Numbered from the stretch's first letter, positions 1 through 5,934 are shown. The stretch is 6,134 nt of DNA from an uncultured Eubacteriales bacterium (GCA_900321665.1 ONWY01000252.1:1-6134); one strand, 5' to 3'. The notes: generated by a model not told the origin, from the letters alone. Program-made: numbers and translations.

Positions 1-8
1 AGCGGAAC

Positions 9-29
9 GGGTGCGGGTGTCCCGCCCAC
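9..29 (+). repeat. 21-base palindromic repeat, inverted copy at 6071-6091
   Basis: Bases 9-29 are the exact reverse complement of 6071-6091. The core GCGGG-TGT-CCCGC folds as a 5-bp hairpin with a three-base loop, and flanking GGT/ACC can add pairs across a two-base bulge. In both copies, read in the same orientation, the element is followed by a pyrimidine-rich array with a seven-base unit. It looks like a dispersed REP-like intergenic repeat. Whether it is mobile or transcribed cannot be told from here. Confidence 0.75.
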
Positions 30-30
30 C

Positions 31-65
31 ATTCTTCTTTCTTCTTTTTTCTTTCTTCTTTGCTC
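31..65 (+). repeat. Heptanucleotide tandem array, consensus TTTCTTC
   Basis: Five consecutive 7-mers read ATTCTTC, TTTCTTC, TTTTTTC, TTTCTTC and TTTGCTC. Positions 32-61 are an uninterrupted polypyrimidine run. The array sits directly after the 9-29 palindrome, as the 6042-6069 array does beside its own copy of that palindrome when read on the minus strand. Confidence 0.6.
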
Positions 66-82
66 GCAACGCGAGCTTCGCT

Positions 83-769
83 TTATTCCGTAATCGTCTT
101 ATCCCACGCCGCTTGGAACTTGGCAAGACCGTAATCGGTATAGGGGTGATAAAAGCTGTCTTTAAACACCTGCAAGCCGGCGGTCACGATATCGGCACCG
201 GCAACGGCGCAATCGGCAATCTGCTTGCCGGTTCTCACTGCGGCGCAGATAATCTCTGTTTTGCCGAGGTAGCCGTAGTTTGCGTAAATATCCACAATAT
301 CTTGAATGTATTGCTCGCAGCTCTCGCCTGCGCTCTCCTTCCAACCGATGAAGGGGGAAACGAAAAGCGAGCCGTTCTTTGCGGGCAGCATTGCCTGAGA
401 GGGAGTAAAGACCAAGGTCACATTGGTTCTGATGCCCTTTTGCTCGAGCCTTCTCGCCGCGGCAATTCCTGCCTCGGTGCAGGGAATCTTAATGACAAAG
501 TTTTTGCACATGCCGGCAATCTTGGTGCCCATTTCCACCATTTCATCCGCATCGTCCAAATGCGGGTTAATCTCCACCGAAATCGGGAATTTCTCCCAAC
601 CCTCGATATCCTTCTCTTTTACAAAATCAGCCAGCTCGCCAAGCACGGTCAAAAACGGCTTGCCCGAGTTCATAATGTGATTGGGGTTGGTGGTCACGCC
701 GTCAATCCCAAAGGTTTCATATGCTTCTCTGATTTCATCAATTTTTGCACTGTCTAAAAAATACTTCAT
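83..769 (-). CDS. Transaldolase family protein (TalC/FSA class), possible 6-deoxy-6-sulfofructose transaldolase
   Basis: A 228-residue cytoplasmic TIM-barrel class I aldolase of the short transaldolase/FSA family, with the usual length. Visible family motifs are the N-terminal FLDSA (4-8), GVTTNP (24-29), the Schiff-base lysine K94 in NFVIKIPCT, TNVTLVFTPSQA (115-126), SPFIG (138-142) and HPYTDYGLAKF (208-218) near the C-terminus. Against the known active sites, E66 and F140 occupy the positions that are Glu/Phe in transaldolase and Gln/Tyr in fructose-6-phosphate aldolase, so transaldolase chemistry is favoured. Two residues of the usual phosphate pocket are changed: W143 replaces the Arg after the SPFIG-type motif, and A177 replaces the Ser of the A-S-x-R/K motif; R179 is kept. 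This suggests a donor or acceptor other than an ordinary sugar phosphate. The gene lies 52 bases downstream of the GH31 gene with no clear promoter between, so co-transcription is likely. GGAGG at 776-780, six bases before the ATG, supports the start. The family assignment is firm; the sulfofructose specificity is inferred from these residues and the neighbour. Confidence 0.93.
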   Translation of the reverse strand: MKYFLDSAKIDEIREAYETFGIDGVTTNPNHIMNSGKPFLTVLGELADFVKEKDIEGWEKFPISVEINPHLDDADEMVEMGTKIAGMCKNFVIKIPCTEAGIAAARRLEQKGIRTNVTLVFTPSQAMLPAKNGSLFVSPFIGWKESAGESCEQYIQDIVDIYANYGYLGKTEIICAAVRTGKQIADCAVAGADIVTAGLQVFKDSFYHPYTDYGLAKFQAAWDKTITE

Positions 770-821
770 TTTTTGCCTCCAAAATATATGCTTTTTATCA
801 TTGAATTAATAATAAACCGAA
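770..821 (-). other. Short AT-rich intercistronic gap
   Basis: The 52 bases between the GH31 stop and the transaldolase start are AT-rich and contain the transaldolase ribosome binding site (GGAGG, 776-780). I see no terminator hairpin and no good promoter, which supports a single transcript. Confidence 0.6.
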
Positions 822-2806
822 TTAAAACAGGTTTTTGGTCATTTCGAGCACCTGCTGCGGTGCCTCTGCTCTGACAAATACCGGAATTTCGCCGAGCGGT
901 GCATTCACAAGCACCCTGCCGCCGTGGTACTCCTTGCCGCTCGGGAGGTGAATCCACCTCTCGCGCGGGAGGTATACCTCTCTTTCGGTTGCGCCCTGCT
1001 TGAGCACCGGCGCCACCAAAATATCCCTGCCGAGCAGGTATTCATAGGCTTCATCAAAAGCCTGCGGCTCGTTGTAGTAGAAAAACAGCGGTCGAATGGC
1101 TGCAATGCCTTTTTGTGCGTTTTCTGCCGCCAGCTGCTTTAAGTACGGTGCCAAAGCGGTGTGGATGCGTGCCATCTTTTCGCCGTGGCGCAGCACGCGC
1201 GCGGAAGCATCAAACTGCGCGTTGATATCGGGGTTCAAGCCCTCGTGCCCGCGCATCAGCGGGGTGAAGGCATTCATCTCGCACCAGCGCATGTACACTT
1301 CCTCGCTCCTTTTCAGGTTAAAGAAAGAGGTGGCCCGAAGCCGCAGCAGCTCAGGCAGAGCATCGCGGGGATGACACTCGGCAAGCCGAAATCCGCCGAG
1401 AAATCCACATGGTTATCGCCGCACCACATCATCGTGGAGTAGCGCGGTGTGTCGGAGTAGCCGGCTCTGGTGAAAAACATAATTTCACCGAGCTTGCCGC
1501 TCTCCTCGACTGCCTCGCGGTTGACCTGCGCCCAGCGCGCCGGCCAGGTATTGTGCACCAGCTTGGGGTCCTCGCCGCTGTGGAGCACGCAATCGGTCGG
1601 TAAATACTCGCCGAAGTCCGCCATCCAGCCCGAGAGCCCGAAGTCTATCATATTCTTTTTAATAATGTTTTTTATCCACTCATAGGCATCGGGGTTGGTC
1701 AAATCGACCATTGCCGCCGGGAAGGTGGTAATGGTGACATAGTAATCCTCCCCTGCCTTGTTTTTCACACAGTAGCCCTTGGCGCTTGCCTCCTTGTACA
1801 GCGGCTTTTCCACTGCCAAAAACGGGTTGATGTAGCCGAGCACCTTGACTCCCTCGGCATTCAAGCGCGGTATCTCTTTATCTAACCCGGGGTAAAGGGT
1901 GCTGTCCCACTCCCAATTCCAGAATAATTGCTTGCCGACGGCGGTCACGCGCCTGCCTTCCCAATCCTGAATCCAAAGCCCGCTGACCGGGATGCCGGCT
2001 TCGCGCGCGGTCCTGAGCTTTTGCAGCATGGTCTGTGTGCCGCCCTGCACGCCTAAAATCATGCCGTCATACACCCAATCGGGCAGCTCCGGCTGCCTGC
2101 CGACCACCTCGGTCAGGTTCGCGAGCAGCTGCTCAAAGTCCTCGCCAAAGCCGATGTAGAAGGGCGCCGGCTCATCGGTGCGAATTAAATTCCACACCTC
2201 GCCTTTTCGGCTTGTATAAGTGAAATCAAACACACAGCGCGCTGTGGTCAGGGAGTGAAAGTAGTATTTGCGGGAGCTGATAAAGGTCGGCTGCGCATAG
2301 TAGGTTTCATATTTTGATAAATCCTGCTTGCGCGTGCTGTTTTTGATACCCACCACCTGCTTGGCAAGCTTCTTGCCGATTTGCAAGCCGTTGATATGCT
2401 CCGCAACCCACACATTTAAGCGCTTGCCGCGCAGGTTAAACTCGGTAAAGTTCTCGCCGCCGCCGTAAACGCTCTCGCCGGGCACCGTCGGGATTCTCAC
2501 CAACATCGTGTTGTAACGGCGGAAGCCGACCGGGGTAAATTTAAAGCGATTGTTTTCGCACTCGATTTGCATGTAGCCCGTGTTGCCGAATACCTTGGCG
2601 ATGCCGCCCTCGAGTGTAATGCGCTTCGCGCGCACGCGCACGCGCTGCTCGAGTGTTTCGGAAATTTTGAATGAACCGTGGCTCATTTTGTAGTCGCTGC
2701 TGCCGACACCTAAATAAAACGCATACTCGCCCTGCGCAAGAGAAAAGACGCACTTTTCATCGTGGTACAGGTACAAGGTGTCGCCTTTTTTCGCCAAAGA
2801 TACCAT
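822..2806 (-). pseudogene. YihQ-like GH31 alpha-glycosidase, frameshifted by an apparent 25-base deletion
   Basis: Two frames together encode one GH31 protein resembling E. coli YihQ (sulfoquinovosidase, 678 residues). The first 491 codons (1334-2806) run from the N-terminal beta domain through the barrel: RQPELPDW (237-244), QGG (254-256), IQDW (279-282), the nucleophile D397 in GWMADFGEYLP, and the acid/base D464 in MWCGDN. After GFG (489-491) the frame shifts and a tail PPLSLT ends at 1313. The downstream frame resumes at about 1331 with TSFFNLKRSEEVYMRWC, continues through NAFTPLMRGHEG, RPLFFYY and YLLGRDILVAPV, and stops at 822. Nine codons matching the YihQ loop LHHSDIGGY are missing. 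Adding 25 bases gives exactly 670 codons including the stop, close to YihQ. The lost loop carries a conserved substrate-binding Asp, so the product should be inactive. Sulfoquinovosidase residues Q262, Q288 and W304 have counterparts (Q254, Q280, W296), but R301 is Gln (Q293). AGGGG at 2813-2817, six bases before the ATG, supports the start. A sequencing or assembly error remains possible. Confidence 0.9.
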
Positions 2807-2812
2807 ATAATT

Positions 2813-2833
2813 CCCCTTAATTAACTAAGTTAA
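2813..2833 (-). promoter_or_regulatory. Palindromic operator candidate next to the GH31 ribosome binding site
   Basis: Between the predicted transcription start (about 2839) and the ribosome binding site (AGGGG, 2813-2817) lies a perfect palindrome, TTAACT-A-AGTTAA at 2821-2833. Its place in the 5' leader just below a consensus promoter is typical of a repressor site for a catabolic operon. The regulator cannot be named: no regulator gene is in the window, and the half-site is too AT-rich to assign to a family. Confidence 0.4.
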
Positions 2834-2845
2834 ACAATCATTTTT

Positions 2846-2874
2846 ATTATACTATCCCTAAAAATCAATGTCAA
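2846..2874 (-). promoter_or_regulatory. Consensus sigma-A promoter for the GH31-transaldolase unit
   Basis: On the minus strand a perfect -35 box TTGACA (2869-2874) is separated by 17 bases from a perfect -10 box TATAAT (2846-2851). Predicted transcription starts near 2839, giving a leader of about 33 bases before the GH31 start codon. An unregulated promoter of this quality would be strong, which fits the palindrome downstream being a repressor site. Confidence 0.85.
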
Positions 2875-2983
2875 TAGACTTTTGGCATTTTTCTACTATT
2901 TTTTTATGCGACTTTGTCTAAAAAATGGTAATAATGAACAAAGCGAGCAGAGCTCGGATTTATCTGCCCTTAGGCAGGTAAAT

Positions 2984-3000
2984 AGTGTTTAGTGTTTAGC
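2984..3000 (+). repeat. Heptanucleotide array AGTGTTT, left copy
   Basis: Two tandem AGTGTTT units (2984-2997) are followed by AGC. The same unit followed by AGC reappears at 3262-3271, so the GC-rich palindrome block is bounded on both sides by this array. Confidence 0.55.
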
Positions 3001-3005
3001 ATTAT

Positions 3006-3032
3006 AATGCAAGGCTTTGCCTTGCCACCTCT
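3006..3032 (+). repeat. 27-base hairpin repeat, copy 1
   Basis: This is a hairpin GCAAGGC-TTT-GCCTTGC followed by CACCTCT. A second copy lies 84 bases downstream (3090-3116) and differs only at two of the three loop bases. Conserved arms with a changed loop suggest that the stem matters or that the copies come from a family with variable loops. Confidence 0.75.
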
Positions 3033-3037
3033 TAACG

Positions 3038-3073
3038 CCTCCCATTGTGAGGGGAGGTGCCGACAAAGTCGGC
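3038..3073 (+). repeat. Paired stem-loops inside the repeat island
   Basis: CCTCCC (3038-3043) pairs with GGGAGG (3052-3057), and directly after it GCCGAC-AAA-GTCGGC (3059-3073) is a perfect 6-bp hairpin. They lie between the two 27-base hairpin repeats. Confidence 0.6.
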
Positions 3074-3089
3074 GGAGGGGTAGTCATAA

Positions 3090-3116
3090 AATGCAAGGCA
3101 TAGCCTTGCCACCTCT
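3090..3116 (+). repeat. 27-base hairpin repeat, copy 2
   Basis: This second copy of the 3006-3032 element has loop ATA in place of TTT. It runs straight into the GGCTGCT heptad array that starts at 3117. Confidence 0.75.
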
Positions 3117-3147
3117 GGCTGCTGGCTGCTGGCTGTCGGCAGTCGGC
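3117..3147 (+). repeat. Heptanucleotide array GGCTGCT/GGCNGTC, first cluster
   Basis: Consecutive 7-mers read GGCTGCT, GGCTGCT, GGCTGTC and GGCAGTC, then GGC. It is followed by the GTTCGC-GGA-GCGAAC hairpin and AGTGTTT. The second cluster (3194-3224) has the same layout: heptads, then GTTCGC-AA-GCGAAC, then AGTATTT. Confidence 0.65.
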
Positions 3148-3193
3148 GGGTTCGCGGAGCGAACAGTGTTTGTGTGGCTCGCGATGCGAGTCC

Positions 3194-3224
3194 GGCTGTC
3201 GGCGGTCAGCTGTCGGCAGTCGGC
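3194..3224 (+). repeat. Heptanucleotide array GGCNGTC, second cluster
   Basis: Consecutive 7-mers read GGCTGTC, GGCGGTC, AGCTGTC and GGCAGTC, then GGC. Together with the following hairpin (3227-3240) and AGTATTT unit it repeats the order seen at 3117-3171, suggesting duplication of a composite module with later divergence. Confidence 0.65.
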
Positions 3225-3240
3225 ATGTTCGCAAGCGAAC

Positions 3241-3271
3241 AGTATTTAGTGTTTAGGATGTAGTGTTTAGC
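3241..3271 (+). repeat. Heptanucleotide array AGTGTTT, right copy
   Basis: Consecutive 7-mers read AGTATTT, AGTGTTT, AGGATGT and AGTGTTT, then AGC. It closes the GC-rich block opened by the same unit at 2984. Confidence 0.55.
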
Positions 3272-3284
3272 TTAAAGTGAAAGA

Positions 3285-3319
3285 ACGGTTAGCGTGAAAG
3301 TTCCTTTCACGCTAACCGT
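3285..3319 (-). terminator. 16-bp perfect hairpin, possible terminator of the surface-protein transcript
   Basis: Arms 3285-3300 and 3304-3319 are fully complementary around the loop 3301-3303, the most stable structure in the window. On the minus strand it lies about 110 bases past the surface-protein stop and is followed by TCTTTCACTTT, which is pyrimidine-rich but not a clean U-tract. It may stop transcription before the GH31 promoter. It is also a member of a dispersed repeat family, since 3287-3312 is identical to 5977-6002, so the terminator role is only a possibility. Confidence 0.4.
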
Positions 3320-3426
3320 CCCCTTGTCCTATGGTTTTGTAAGTGCGAACGCACACATAATACTTTGCGTCGCCTTTGAGACTTTTTCACGGCGAATTAA
3401 GTTTTAAAACACCTTTATTTTATAAC

Positions 3427-5841
3427 TTACAGGTGGTTTGATTGGTGTTTCTTTTTAACTGACAGAATTACCGATGCCGTAGCAACACCGGCACTTATAA
3501 GCAATGCGAGCGCCCAGACATTCCCCGTATCGCCCGTTACCGGAGAAGTGCTGTTTTTTTGCGTTGCCGCCTTTGGCGCTTGCGTATTCGCGGGTAGTAC
3601 ATTATCCTGCGGTACAACTGTCCGCTCTTCGTCTACGGCTAAAACGGTAACGGTGGTTGCGGTTTCTCCATCATTAAATAGCACTTTTAATGTGTGTTCG
3701 CCTACGGAAAGGGTGTTTAAAAATGCCGCTTTCAAGCGAATATTGACGCTGCCTTGCGTGGCATCATAGTGTATACCTTCAACCGTAACGCCATCCACTT
3801 CAATACCGCGGAAGTTGGAGAAAGTATCTTCATCATTGTAACTGCGTTGCAGGGTAAAAGCAAGCGGTTTGTCACCTCCGAGTGTCCACTGCGCGTTTTT
3901 CCCGATAACAAAGTCATAAACCGGCGCTTCTTCTACCCGATAGGTGCCGTTAACGCAGTTAACCGTAATATCATAATGACCGGGAGTATCTTTATCAGCA
4001 AGCGTGGCAAGGGTGATACCGAGGTCATCACCGGGCGCCGTTTCTCCGCTGATGGTGTAAGTCAACGCCTCCAGCGGCGAACCGCAGAAACTTCTCTTAT
4101 CATCCGCCGTAACGGTGAGCGTTTTTTTCGCCACATTCACACCTACACTTTCGCTCTCGGTTTTGTAATTTCTCGCATCCGTAGGTGTAAAGGTTGCCGC
4201 AAAACTGTTATTACCGACATTGCCCGCCGACTGTGCGCCGTTATCCCACTGCCAGCCCTCGGGTAGGGTTACGCTTGAAAGCCGGTCGCCATAGGTAGCC
4301 GTTAATCCGGTTGGCACGGTGTAAGTCGGTTCCGCCTGATAAATGGTGAAATCGAAAACTTTGACATCCTCTTTATACATATCGGTCTCAGAGCGAATAA
4401 ACTTGGCTGTATATTCCCCTGCCTGTGTGGGTTTTTCGGTTGTGTAAGTGCTCTCGTGCGCACCACGCTCCTTATATAATTTTGTGAGCGTTGCATACGC
4501 CGGAATACTTGCGGGGGAAACGCGCAGGCACATCGAAGAATCTTCGCCGTAAGTCCAATTGGAAGCAATTACGCGCATTTCCATTGTTCTTTTTTCAAAG
4601 GGCTTGAAGGTGGCGCTCACGGTGCAGTTGTCTCCCTCTAACCGCCCTGCAATCTCCGCAGGGATGTCATATTCATAGGGACCGCAGATGCTGCTCGAAC
4701 GCGTTGGTTGTACAACGGTGCCGTTCACGGTCAATGTGTCAAGTTCATAACCGACATTTGGCGTTATCACCGCCGTGACCGCCTTGCCTTTCGGCACAAG
4801 GTAGGTCAGCGGCGTTTGCACTGTTCCGCCGGCAAGTTGCGTCGCACTTTCACTGTTGGCAGTGCCGTCAGCCCATAGAGAGATACTGCCGTTTTCCCCT
4901 GCCGCGGTAGAGAGTTCATACCCCACGCCCGGGGTGAGAAGATTGATTGCAAGCGGCATAATATTCGTGCCGCAACTGCTCCATATGCGCGAAGAAAAGC
5001 CTGTTTTCGCATTGCCGACAGCGGCAAAGCCGTCTTTATATGCCAAAAAATTTTCTATGGGATTACCTGTACCGACAAAACGCACGCCAAGGCTCCCGGC
5101 CGTGGTACCCTGCACCACATTTAACGCCGTATCGGCAGGATAATATAAACCGCTACCTGCGGCAATGCCGCTCATCGGCTCCATCGATTCGGAATAGTTA
5201 TAATGCCCCGATGCATCCACTATTCTTGCAAAATTGCTGTTTGCACTGCGGGCTGTATTGATGCCGCTTGCCGCAAAAAGGAAAGTATCCTCCGCGCCGG
5301 CTTGCGGAATACTAAAATACACTCTGCTGCGGATGGCAACATGCTTTTGCGCCTGCGATAGCGGTGTAAAATCCAGCGGATGAGCGGGATTATCGGTAAT
5401 TTGTGCAAAATACAAATCATCTTTATACTGTTCAACATCCGTTAAGCCGATGGTATGCACTTCGGCAAAGAAAACCTCCAACGGCTTTCTGCTGCCATCG
5501 GGGAAAACAGCAGCGTCCGCAAAGCTAAGCGTAAAGCCGCCCAAACCGGTGTAGCCGCCCTGCTTAACCGTGCAGTTTTCGGCATACACATAGCCTTGCT
5601 CATTAATAGCAAACCGCTTGGAAGTATCGCGGTAAGCGATTGCCGCATTTTCCCGATTGATTTTTGTGTTGTCAATGCGCACGGTGGCAATCGGCGCAGC
5701 GGCGGCAAAATCGACATAAGAATCTACACTCTGCACCGTTGCCGATGCGGGCGTATCATTTAGCGCCACGGCAAACGGCATGGTCGCAATGATAGATACT
5801 ATCATCAGGATAGATAAAGAAATGGAAAACAACTTTTTCAT
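3427..5841 (-). CDS. Secreted multidomain surface protein with SPVTG wall-anchoring signal
   Basis: The 804-residue protein begins MKKLFSISLS with a signal peptide of about 26 residues (AVA at 24-26 as cleavage motif). Residues 27 to about 300 form a region I do not recognise. About 305-415 resembles an InlB B-repeat (NGSI, then KGKAVTAVITPNVGYELDTL and TVNG). About 418-502 and 506-572 are beta modules of the kind built around TYGE/TYGD and TFTPTDARNY. About 573-645 resembles an MBG domain (KTLTVTADDK...YDITVNCVNGTY). About 648-733 resembles an X2/CBM-X2 Ig module (EVDGVTV...LKAAFLNTLSVGEHTLKVLF). A Pro/Thr/Gln/Asn-rich linker leads to SPVTGD (766-771), a hydrophobic helix (775-795) and a KKK tail, the layout of a sortase substrate. 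The expected role is adhesion or carbohydrate contact at the cell surface; no catalytic domain is seen. AGGAGG nine bases before the ATG fixes the start, although the frame stays open to 6132. Seven cysteines remain outside the signal peptide, which is many for such a protein. Confidence 0.9.
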   Translation of the reverse strand: MKKLFSISLSILMIVSIIATMPFAVALNDTPASATVQSVDSYVDFAAAAPIATVRIDNTKINRENAAIAYRDTSKRFAINEQGYVYAENCTVKQGGYTGLGGFTLSFADAAVFPDGSRKPLEVFFAEVHTIGLTDVEQYKDDLYFAQITDNPAHPLDFTPLSQAQKHVAIRSRVYFSIPQAGAEDTFLFAASGINTARSANSNFARIVDASGHYNYSESMEPMSGIAAGSGLYYPADTALNVVQGTTAGSLGVRFVGTGNPIENFLAYKDGFAAVGNAKTGFSSRIWSSCGTNIMPLAINLLTPGVGYELSTAAGENGSISLWADGTANSESATQLAGGTVQTPLTYLVPKGKAVTAVITPNVGYELDTLTVNGTVVQPTRSSSICGPYEYDIPAEIAGRLEGDNCTVSATFKPFEKRTMEMRVIASNWTYGEDSSMCLRVSPASIPAYATLTKLYKERGAHESTYTTEKPTQAGEYTAKFIRSETDMYKEDVKVFDFTIYQAEPTYTVPTGLTATYGDRLSSVTLPEGWQWDNGAQSAGNVGNNSFAATFTPTDARNYKTESESVGVNVAKKTLTVTADDKRSFCGSPLEALTYTISGETAPGDDLGITLATLADKDTPGHYDITVNCVNGTYRVEEAPVYDFVIGKNAQWTLGGDKPLAFTLQRSYNDEDTFSNFRGIEVDGVTVEGIHYDATQGSVNIRLKAAFLNTLSVGEHTLKVLFNDGETATTVTVLAVDEERTVVPQDNVLPANTQAPKAATQKNSTSPVTGDTGNVWALALLISAGVATASVILSVKKKHQSNHL

Positions 5842-5850
5842 GGCAAATCT

Positions 5851-5856
5851 CCTCCT
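5851..5856 (-). promoter_or_regulatory. Ribosome binding site that fixes the surface-protein start
   Basis: AGGAGG on the minus strand lies nine bases before the ATG at 5839-5841. That ATG opens a textbook signal peptide. The longer open frame, extending 97 codons upstream, is made of promoter and repeat sequence and is not coding. Confidence 0.85.
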
Positions 5857-5865
5857 ATTTTTTAT

Positions 5866-5894
5866 ATTATATAAGATAAGTAAGAAAAAATCAA
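5866..5894 (-). promoter_or_regulatory. Sigma-A promoter for the surface-protein gene
   Basis: On the minus strand TTGATT (5889-5894) and a perfect TATAAT (5866-5871) are 17 bases apart. The start of transcription would fall near 5859, only a few bases before AGGAGG, giving a leader of under 20 bases. Confidence 0.65.
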
Positions 5895-5900
5895 TTGCAT

Positions 5901-5921
5901 AAAGACTACCGCAGAGTCTTT
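5901..5921. promoter_or_regulatory. Inverted repeat just upstream of the surface-protein promoter
   Basis: AAAGACT (5901-5907) and AGTCTTT (5915-5921) form 7-bp arms around a seven-base spacer, ending seven bases upstream of the -35 box. The position would suit an activator or regulator site. It could also be a weak terminator for rightward transcription, since TCTCATTT follows it. Confidence 0.35.
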
Positions 5922-5934
5922 TCTCATTTACATA

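Larger units (their letters stand above)
1..82. other. Intergenic tail downstream of the transaldolase gene, repeat-rich
   Basis: No gene is visible here. The stretch holds a 21-base sequence (9-29) that recurs inverted at the other end of the window, a pyrimidine array with a seven-base unit (31-65), and a 6-bp hairpin GCTCGC-AAC-GCGAGC (62-76) six bases past the transaldolase stop codon. In the direction of transaldolase transcription this hairpin is followed by a purine-rich stretch, not a U-tract, so I see no convincing intrinsic terminator. Confidence 0.6.
2875..3426. other. Gene-free repeat island between the surface-protein gene and the GH31 operon
   Basis: Open frames in this stretch are short and made of repeats, so I call no gene. 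From about 2943 to 3319 it is packed with short perfect palindromes: CGAGC-AGA-GCTCG (2944-2956), CTGCC-CTTA-GGCAG (2964-2977), GCAAGGC-TTT-GCCTTGC (3009-3025), GCCGAC-AAA-GTCGGC (3059-3073), GCAAGGC-ATA-GCCTTGC (3093-3109), GTTCGC-GGA-GCGAAC (3150-3164), CTCGC-GAT-GCGAG (3178-3190) and GTTCGC-AA-GCGAAC (3227-3240). Arrays with a seven-base unit lie between them, and a 16-bp hairpin (3285-3319) ends the island. The part from 3320 to 3426 has only weak structure, for example a short palindrome GTTTTAAAAC at 3401-3410. Confidence 0.75.

Noticed and set aside
62..76. Terminator after the transaldolase gene
   Set aside because: The 6-bp hairpin is followed on the transcribed strand by a purine run, not a U-tract, and the same type of hairpin recurs at many non-terminator sites.
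11..757. Long plus-strand open frame over the transaldolase
   Set aside because: It is a shadow on the opposite strand of a gene with clear family motifs and a good ribosome binding site.
1313..1333. Programmed ribosomal frameshift in the GH31 gene
   Set aside because: A shift could rejoin the frames but would not restore the nine missing conserved codons, and no slippery heptamer is seen at the junction.
1329..1336. Loss of a catalytic aspartate by the deletion
   Set aside because: Counting along YihQ puts its acid/base D472 in the W-x-G-D motif, present here as D464. The deleted HSDIGG Asp is a substrate-binding residue, not the acid/base.
2989..3249. Small open frames on both strands in the repeat island
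   Set aside because: They are made of palindromes and tandem heptads, have low-complexity translations and lack ribosome binding sites.
2984..3271. CRISPR array
   Set aside because: Repeat words are 7 to 27 bases with no constant repeat and unique spacer of regular length, and no cas gene is present.
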